64,000 nucleotides of DNA, taken from the NCBI GenBank assembly GCA_029168955.1, contig JAPDOI010000702.1, forward strand, positions 186,001 through 250,000, read 5' to 3'. The stretch comes from Aplectana chamaeleonis. Taxonomy: Eukaryota > Nematoda > Chromadorea > Rhabditida > Cosmocercidae. The position numbers were made by a program, and so were the translations under genes. The notes under the pieces were generated by a model. The model did no database searches. It had not been told where the DNA came from and was given only the letters and a program-made list of their open reading frames with translations. Of the stretch, positions 34,874 through 64,000 are shown piece after piece; the first letter of the stretch is position 1, and every line of letters starts with the position of its first letter.

Positions 34874-35194
34874 TTACAGATACCTCCCATAGCAAACACA
34901 GCATTGTGAATTTGACAACCAGATATTCAGAGTAGTAGTTAATGTTATAAAAACTACTTTTCGGGGCGCAAAATGCTTTTTGAAACAAATGGTGCGCGAA
35001 AGCCTGTGGGGTACCTGATTTTCCACAGTCATTGAGCCGGCTTGGGTAATTGTTGTTCGCTCCACCATATGACCGTGTAGAACTGCTCCAGTGGGGTCAT
35101 TTTGAAACAGTGTGAGTCTGCTTGAAAGCTTGTCATAGCTCAAGCCCTTGAACCCTCTATTGAAAGAACGCGAGGATAGATTGCCGAGATCCAA
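34874..35194 (-). other. Exon-like open frame of unknown identity
   Basis: Open for about 106 codons. A good donor follows GTGGAAAATCAG (GTACCC at about 35,018). The upstream part, with LSSRLTLFQNDPTGAV, has the composition of coding sequence. The downstream frame (34,746-34,988) is hydrophobic. No family was identified with confidence; it may be part of a membrane-protein gene or pseudogene. Confidence 0.25.
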
Positions 35195-35994
35195 TTTTGG
35201 ACCAGGTCAATTTTCAAGATAGCTGGATTCGTGCCATTTTTTCGTTTCTCTGACGACTTACAGGCGTCAAACTTGGAGGATAAGAGCACCTGAAGGTTAG
35301 GAATCAAATGTATTTTTTTTCAATTGTTTCAAATTAGTGAAGAATTCACGTTTCGTCCGTGTCATTCAATTAGGATGCCACACTCAGCAATTGGGCGCAA
35401 AATCATTCGATCAGTAGCCATGTTCTCTTCGTTTTCCAGCGGGCAACTTTTGCCGCCAAGGTGCGTCGCGGCTTTCTATTTGAATTATCATCAGTCTCTC
35501 ACAAGTAGGAAGCTGCGCTCAGCAATCGGGCGCAAAATCGATCGATAGCCATCTTCTCTTTGCTTTCCAGCGGAATTTTTTTTCCCGCCAAGCCGCGTCG
35601 CAGCTTCCTACTCGAATTAAACAGAGCATAGTTTAGTTTAAACCCTCATTGACGAGTCTTAACATCCGCAAAAACTCGGAATTCTCATATGCTCTATAAA
35701 AAAATTGTTAATCACGTCTCATGGCGCGAGCGGTGTCATGCACTCTCTCACTGCTTCTAACCTCCGCTCCGCATCAGCACGCGTAGAAACCATGAGAATT
35801 TCGCGGTTTTACAGCCTCTAACTGAACTGCGTGTGCGCACGATTCTGCTCCCTCCGTCTGCCATGCCCTCTCTCGCTGTCTCTAACCTCCGTTTCGCACC
35901 CGCACGCGAAAGAACTACGGGAACTTCATGTCTTCACATACTGTATACGTTGTTTCAAATTCCTATGCATTTACATGAGAAAGCGCTCCTCCTC
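35195..35994. other. Unassigned DNA with local direct repeats
   Basis: Two direct repeats occur: CAGCAATTGGGCGCAAAATC / CAGCAATCGGGCGCAAAATC (35,386 and 35,520), and the CTAACCTCCG(C/T)TCCGCA-like blocks at 35,758 and 35,884. The latter also recur at the R2 insertion site (43,045 and 45,937). Confidence 0.5.
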
Positions 35995-35995
35995 A

Positions 35996-36418
35996 TTGAA
36001 GGCAGTGGTCACGATGAAAAAAGTTGGAGAAAAAGTACAAAAATCAGCTTAGGCCGAAAACAGCTGAAAACTATGATGTTAGCACGGTGAAAAATGGGCT
36101 AGAATTAGAGTTTCTGAGGCCCAAAGATGTCAGTTCGTGCACACGTGTACAGCGCCGAACGAAAAGATCGCAGTCTCATGCCGAGCTGTCAAAAAACATC
36201 GACATTCAGAGGAAGAAATCAATGCAAATTTACCGAATAAAAACAGTTGAGCTATGAAAGCAAGCGCTTCCGTCAATTTTTCTGACTAGATGAGTACATA
36301 AATATTCTAGCAGGTCAGTCCGTAGGTTAATGTTCATTGATTGAAATTCAATTTCAAGCTAGCGGGTTTAGAGAGGAGAAGAAGACAAGCGTATTCGATT
36401 GCAAACACTGCCTTTAAT
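35996..36418. mobile_element. Family Q element, copy 2
   Basis: Begins TGAAGGCAGTGGTCACGATG and ends CACTGCCTTTAA; the interior matches the reverse complement of 15,395-15,956. The flanking TTAA is intact on the right only. Confidence 0.65.
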
Positions 36419-36949
36419 TTAAATCTGTTCGGTCGTGTTTTGTGATGGTAATTTTCTGAAAACTTTTAGTTTCCCCTTGCTTTGTAGTCGTCAACATTCA
36501 CACCTTCGCATAAGCGTGGCACACTTGTACACAACTTTTTACCACACGTTCATTGTAACAGCAATACATCTCCATACAATAGAAATATAGACGTCAAAGC
36601 TGAAAAATTAAGGCAGTATTTGGTAAATGAACGAGATGACGTCAGTGTCAGGATATTTACACAGCCACCTACACTAAATCACTGTAAATAGTTAATATAT
36701 CGAATATCGATTCGAAACAGTCAGACTAGATGTTCTTCCCTAATCAGAAGCGAGAAATATACTACTATATCTGATGTGAAAATGAGTTGGGCAATCAATA
36801 GACAAATAATGCTTCAGATGGATGTTAGCTAGAATTGTGTTGCACCTTCAGAAGTGGGAAACTCAGAGAAAATAGAAAAAAATAAACACATTAATATATT
36901 CGCTATGCGAAAGCTCCGAATAGTCGTCATCTGAGGACTAAACCGGTGA
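36419..36949. other. 3' flank of alpha-actinin
   Basis: AT-rich. Would contain the alpha-actinin 3' UTR on the minus strand; no canonical poly(A) signal was identified with confidence. Confidence 0.35.
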
Positions 36950-59523
<22,574 letters not shown>

Positions 59524-60160
59524 CTGAATATCAAAACTAATTGACGACCCCAACGAAGCGGATACAATAGTACTCCTCAATTTTCGGTGTCCTCAACTAT
59601 AATCAGACTTTTTTCTTGTTGCCGAAGCGTTTTCACCTCGGAAAGGATTTCGAATTTTATCAGCCGCATCGTCCCTTGCAGCACTAGTGATTAGGGATGT
59701 AATAACAATTGCGTCGAAGCGATCAACATGGCTTAAAGGCAGCATACACGCTCGTAAACGTGGTTGGGATGACAACGTGAATAGAACAGTACGGCTTACA
59801 AAATAATGTCTCCGCATTTTGAAGCATCAAAAACGACCCACAATGCCGTTACAGGAGTAGCAGGTCTGGCCCCGCCCGTATTTTCACGCCCCATGTATTT
59901 GACCTTTTCCTCCGACGCAGGGTTGCTGAGTCATCTTGTTGTTGTTGTTGCCCATCTTCCACTATAACCATTGATCCTGGATCCAAACTTCCGGTACGTA
60001 GACGGCATAATCGAAGCAAGTTTTCTAGGGTCCTCTTCTTTGGAGGATCCATGAGTGGGGCTTTTTCAACCCTCTTTTTTTGATTTTTTTGTTCTTTTTT
60101 TTTTTTTTTTGGTGTTTTTTTTTTTTTTATTTTTTTACATTTAAAATCATCATTGCATGA

Positions 60161-61594
60161 TCAAAGTGACAGGAAATTGGCGACTTCCACTGGGTTGAGC
60201 CAGAGATCTTCTATTGTAAGGTGCGTTGGCTTTCCAGAGCATGAGAACATGTGGGGTACGGTATGTTCCTCCAGTCTGCGTTCCGGACAAAGTGGATTAT
60301 CAGCTGCTCCTATCTTATGGAATACCATTGCGATTTTGGTAGAAACCACTTCGGAGCTGAGACAGCGCTACTCGGCTAGGTCTTGACAACGTCTCCTCCT
60401 CCTTGGATATCTTCGGCGGCGGTCCACTCAGCAAGGGAGAGTTCAGATTACCCAAGAACTCTTTCACAAACTCCTTATGTGAACTTCTTTGCGAATGCTC
60501 TCTGCAGTTCAGGTTTCACCAACATTGGTTTGACAGTTCTGATGTGTTTCCTTATCTGTCTAGGCGGTTCTGGCTCCTTAAACATGTCGTGCGACGGGTG
60601 TTCAGGGTCGAGTGTCGCAACAGTTCGATATTGGAGTGTCAGCATCTCATTATGAGCTCGAACTGGCATGATTCCTGTCTCGCTACTCAGATGAGTTGTG
60701 CTTGCCATTGCCAGGCTTCCCGTCGCGGTCCTCAAAGCTGTGTTTTGACAAGCTTGCAAGCCGATCCCAGTGAGAAGATGCAATGAGCGGGCTCCAGGCT
60801 GGAGCCGCGTAGGACATCACAGATTGTCCAATGGCACGGTAGTTCAGTGTGAGCAGCTCTTTGCTTTGTCCCCAATTCCTTCCCGCCAACGCTTTCAGGA
60901 GGTTCGTTCTTTTAGCCGTGTTCTTGCGAACAGCTTCCGCATGAAGTCGTCCCGTCATCATGGTATCAAAGTGATAGCCGAGGATCGTCGGATTTCTTTC
61001 GTGCGTGATTTGCGTTCCATTTATGAAGACTTTCGGCACGTATCTCGCTTGAGCAGAATGTGTTGTGAGAAGAGAGACAGTAGTCTTTTGAATCGAAAGT
61101 TGCAGTTGGAGATCTTCTAGAGCCTTTGTCAGTTTTCGGAGATAGTCGTTCAGACGTTTTTCGCAGGTTTCCACATCGGGATTTGATGTAACCAGTGTTA
61201 AATCATCCGCATATCCGATAAGGCGTGTTTGTGGTGGGGGTGCTGGAAGATCGGCGATGTAGTAAGAAAAAAGAAGCGGAGAGAGCACTGCGCCTTGTGG
61301 TACCCCGAAGCGCACCAATCTTACGCTTGACATTCGGCCTCTGAACTCTGTCCGTATCGTTCTCCCTTTCAGGTAGCTGGAGATCCAGCGCGCAAGTCCT
61401 CTCGGTAGGGATGACTCTGCAAGCTTCTGACAAAGAATGGAGATGACGACAGTGTCGTATAGGCCTTCTTTGGGTCGAGTGCGACCATAATTGAACAACG
61501 GCGGTCTCTTCTCATTAAGTCCATCCGTAATGAATCCCGTAAGTTCGACCAAAGCTGTGGTGGTGGAGAAGCCTTTCGAAAACCATTCTGCCAT
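60161..61594 (-). pseudogene. R3 RT palm to C-terminus
   Basis: 61,594-60,683 carries CQKLAESSLPRGLARW, FGVPQGAVLSPLLF, GYADDLTLVTS and PTILGYHFDTMM. Frames 60,783-60,475 and 60,349-60,161 complete the thumb and end HFLSL-like (VEVANFLSL). The first Cys of the knuckle is changed relative to R2 (CPERRLEE against CPDCGLEE). Confidence 0.9.
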
Positions 61595-63078
61595 CCAGGG
61601 ATTTGCAGGTGCGTCTCCAGTGTAGGAAGAATAGTTCTTTCAAAGGTGCGTGCCATAGATGAGATGATCGAAATGGGCCTGTAGCTGTTCAAATCCACTG
61701 CAGGTTTTCCGGGCTTCAGAAGTGGGAAGATCCTTGCTTCCTTCCACGACGCCGGAATCAGTCCAGTTGATAGAGTTCTGTTGAAGAGCGCTCTCAGGCA
61801 CTCACGAAAAACTGATCCTGAATGTTTGAGCATGATAGGGGCCACTCCACTTGAATCTAGCGCTCTAGACGGCTTGCATCTCTTCAAGGCGGCGTCAATG
61901 AGGGTAGTCGTGATAACGGGAATGTCGTCTCTCGAAAAGTTCTTGATCCATCTGAAAGTCCTTCTTGACGACTTCAGGCTTCTATGAGGGCATGACGAAC
62001 TGAATTGTTTGCATAGAAGGTTGGCTGCCTTCTTGTTGTTAACCGGCTCGCCTTTATGAAGAAGCTGGAGGGGATCCGGTTTGGCTGAACGGGCATCCAA
62101 AGCTTTCATGGTTGTCCATAGCTTGGAGGAGTTCGTACGATGATCAATGCCTTCCACGAATGCTATCCACGTCTGCTGCCGGTCCTTCCTCACTTCATCT
62201 GTGATTTCCTTGTTCAGCTCGGAAACCCGGGTGTTGGTGGGATCCGTTCTTCGAATAGCGTCTCTTTCAGAAATGAGGTCCTTAGCGGTGTCCGACAGGC
62301 CCGGCATGAACGCTTTACGCCTACCACTAGGGATGGATTGTAAAGTCGCTGTTCTTATAGCGGCTGTAAGGAATCTATCCATTTCCAGTGGGTTAGTCCG
62401 AAAATCGAAATCCCCCGACTGTTGTTCCAGCACCAACCGAAATTTAGGCCAATTCGCCTTCTTGAAGTTCACGAAAGTGCTCCTCGGCGAGGAAGATATC
62501 AGGGCCTCGTTTCTGAACTCCATCAAGATAGGGAGGTGGTCACTTGCGCCTGTGCTAATGGTGTCCCACAGTGCTGACGATGCTAAATCCTGCGAGCACA
62601 GCGAAAGGTCCGGTGACGAGGGTCTCCCATATGTCGGTTTCCTTGTTGGGTGTGCGGCTTCGTTCAGAATCACAAAATCGGATTGCGCTATCTCTTCCTC
62701 CAAGTCCTGTCCGCGTTGGTCTTCCTCACCCTCCGACCATAGAGGACTGTGCGCATTGACATCTCCCATAACGATCGTGGGTTTCTAACATGTCAAGAAT
62801 TGGGCGATCGACAGCTCGTATGAGGGTGGGCATGAGGATCGTGGTGGAGAGTAGATGTTGTCAATTTGAAGTGATCCAGCCCTAGTTTCCACAGCTATGG
62901 AGATGCACTCCGTCGTGCCATCGCTGGTACCTGGAGTGATCACACTGCACTGTAAGTCGTTTCGGACCAGAAAAGCTACTCCTCCTCCGGAACTCGTTCT
63001 GTCCTTTCTCAGGCATGTGTAGCCTCGAACAGTGGGTGCTCCTTGACTCGGATCCAATTTGGTTTCTTGAAGTCCCAC
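61369..63078 (-). pseudogene. R3 endonuclease and RT N-terminus
   Basis: Segment 63,078-62,785 holds QETKLDPSQGAP and GGGVAFLVRND and ends in a stop. Segment 62,769-61,369 holds GDVNAHSPLWSEG, ILNEAAHPTRKPTYGR, ASDHLPIL, the inter-domain linker and the first RT motifs (SYRPISIISSMARTFERTI). It then shifts frame near 61,560. Confidence 0.9.
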
Positions 63079-63089
63079 TATTTCGGCCC

Positions 63090-63584
63090 CTATAGGTGTG
63101 CAAGAGCCTCTAGTTCCGCCGATTTGTTGCGTAAACCATTAATATTCCATTGAATCACCTTCAAAAAGTCGGGTTTCGATTGTTGCGGTTGAGATGTTGG
63201 CACAATGACGCAGTTTGGGCACACGTATGAGCTGGCCGCATCCTTGAAAGACTTGAGACCGGAACATTTCTTCACGTGAGTCCATTTCCTGCACTTGATA
63301 CATTGGACGCTCCCTGCTGCGGCTGAGGTACCACACTGGGTGCAGGACCCTCGAATACGGCGAGGGGGTCCAGGGTTTGCTTCGATTCCGGCACGTATGA
63401 GAAGACAACGGATCAGCAGCGCCGGTTTATGCTGATCCACGACCGAAAAAATTGGCTCCAGGACTCGTGAAAGAGTGAAATCTGGGAGGTATGGTCGAGG
63501 ATCTTTGACTTCGGAAGGATGACGGCATTGTAGACGACTTCTTCTTCCGCGTACGCTCTTGCCAACGAGTAGGCGATCCTCCAT
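63090..63584 (-). pseudogene. R3 N-terminal region: 2A motif, PHD-like finger, endonuclease start
   Basis: Open from ATG at 63,582-63,584. Residues 66-73 are GIEANPGP, preceded by a Leu/Ile-rich LLIRCLLIR stretch as in 2A peptides. The finger occupies about residues 80-125, and WNINGLRNKSAEL begins the endonuclease. A frameshift at about 63,085 moves the reading into 62,785-63,078. Confidence 0.9.
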
Positions 63585-63866
63585 AAGAGCGCTGAGTCAT
63601 CTTCGCCGTCAGTGATGTGTGTGGTTCGCTTGTTAGGCAATCTACCAACAGTACCGATAGTAAAGATAACACAGCAACCTTGCGTTGCAGGAGAAGGGCA
63701 AATACAGGGGGCGTGAAAATATGGGAGGGCCAAACTTGCTACTCTTGCAACGGCAATGTGGGTAGTTTTTGATGCTTCAAAATGCGTAGGCGTTGCTATC
63801 CCAGCCATACCATTCTATTTCCTTAGTTATCTCAATCAAGTTTACGAGCGTGTATGCTGCCCTTAA

Positions 63867-64000
63867 TCGGCCCACAAAAGAGATTCAATATTTTGACGCC
63901 GTGGCATCGCCGGGCATTTCAGCTGTGTAGATCTGCTGATCCTTCTTGTCTCACTAGCGCTGGAGGGCAGCCGTATGTGGTCTGTCGACACTGGAGGAAT
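63867..64000. other. Right window edge, probably atn-1 intron
   Basis: No CH1-type coding sequence recognised on the minus strand. Confidence 0.3.

Larger units (their letters stand above)
59938..63590 (-). mobile_element. R3: full-length APE-type LINE
   Basis: 3,653 bp with perfect 13-bp target duplications GCTGAGTCATCTT at 59,925-59,937 and 63,591-63,603. The 5' end reads GCTCTT then ATG, a six-base leader. Product order: 2A-like GIEANPGP (63,366-63,389), PHD-like finger (CTQCGTS, CIKCRKWTH, CPNC), APE endonuclease (NGLRNKSAEL, QETKLDP, GDVNAHSPLW, ASDHLPILMEF), RT (LKPGKPAVDLNSYRPISI, GVPQGAVLSPLLF, YADDLTLV) and C-terminal region. The 3' UTR has an A-rich tract, a stem-loop at 60,028-60,050 and (CAA)n at 59,938-59,953. 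At least four frameshifts and a stop make it inactive. Confidence 0.95.
59733..63866. mobile_element. Family P palindromic element interrupted by LINE R3
   Basis: TTAAAGGCAGCATACACGCT at 59,733 and its inverse GTGTATGCTGCCCTTAA ending 63,866, with TTAA on both sides. The left half (to 59,924) and right half (from 63,604) together reproduce the layout of the copy at 30,943-31,406. R3 sits between. Confidence 0.82.

Noticed and set aside
34874..35194. ABC-transporter membrane domain suggested by NDPTGAV
   Set aside because: Similarity is limited to a few residues and cannot be verified by eye.
59593..59730. Possible N-terminal alpha-actinin exon
   Set aside because: The minus-strand frame has no CH1-type sequence and no strong splice sites; the true 5' exon is probably beyond the window.

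Overview
The window is nuclear DNA from a nematode, most likely a clade V strongylid parasite such as a hookworm or close relative. That placement is inferred from three things: small exons bounded by nematode-style splice sites, a divergent CAP/ASP-type secreted protein gene of the kind expanded in strongylids, and a very dense load of mariner-, Tc1- and Harbinger-like palindromic elements plus APE-type LINEs. No bacterial or viral gene organisation is present.

Two host genes can be supported. (1) An alpha-actinin gene (atn-1 orthologue) lies on the minus strand between 59,523 and 36,950. Twenty consecutive exons plus one alternative exon were traced with consistent reading phase. They cover most of CH1, CH2, four spectrin repeats and the C-terminal EF-hand module; the N-terminal exon(s) are beyond the right edge. 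Three introns use GC-AG sites, and two homologous exons of the same starting phase (50,864-51,009 and 50,580-50,662) look mutually exclusive. (2) A CAP-superfamily (ASP-like) gene lies on the plus strand, with five exons from 30,171 to 32,462; its signal-peptide exon was not found.

Almost everything else is mobile or repetitive. 0-6.7 kb: small palindromic MITEs and a near-full-length LINE (R1, minus, 3,097-6,557). 6.7-11.9 kb: a 5.2-kb inverted-repeat region holding other nested palindromes. 11.9-21.7 kb: decayed repeats, TTCGAA-based satellites and palindromic elements. 21.7-28 kb: a mariner followed directly by a four-level nest of inverted-repeat elements. 28-33 kb: a second decayed mariner and the CAP gene, whose introns carry palindromic elements. 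33-37 kb: a 702-bp MITE and unassigned DNA. 37-59.5 kb: alpha-actinin, whose introns hold a 42-bp minisatellite, a 22-bp TGACGTCA/G-run array, two 5'-truncated LINE copies (R2, R4) and several foldbacks. 59.7-63.9 kb: a full-length LINE (R3) inserted in a palindromic element, with 13-bp target duplications.

The two LINE families (R1/R4 and R2/R3) share a plan: an almost leaderless 5' end, a virus-like 2A motif (GxExNPGP) before a PHD-like zinc finger, then APE endonuclease, YADD reverse transcriptase and a C-terminal CCHC-type knuckle. Their 3' ends are simple repeats, (AAG)n or (CAA)n. All four copies are broken by frameshifts or truncation.
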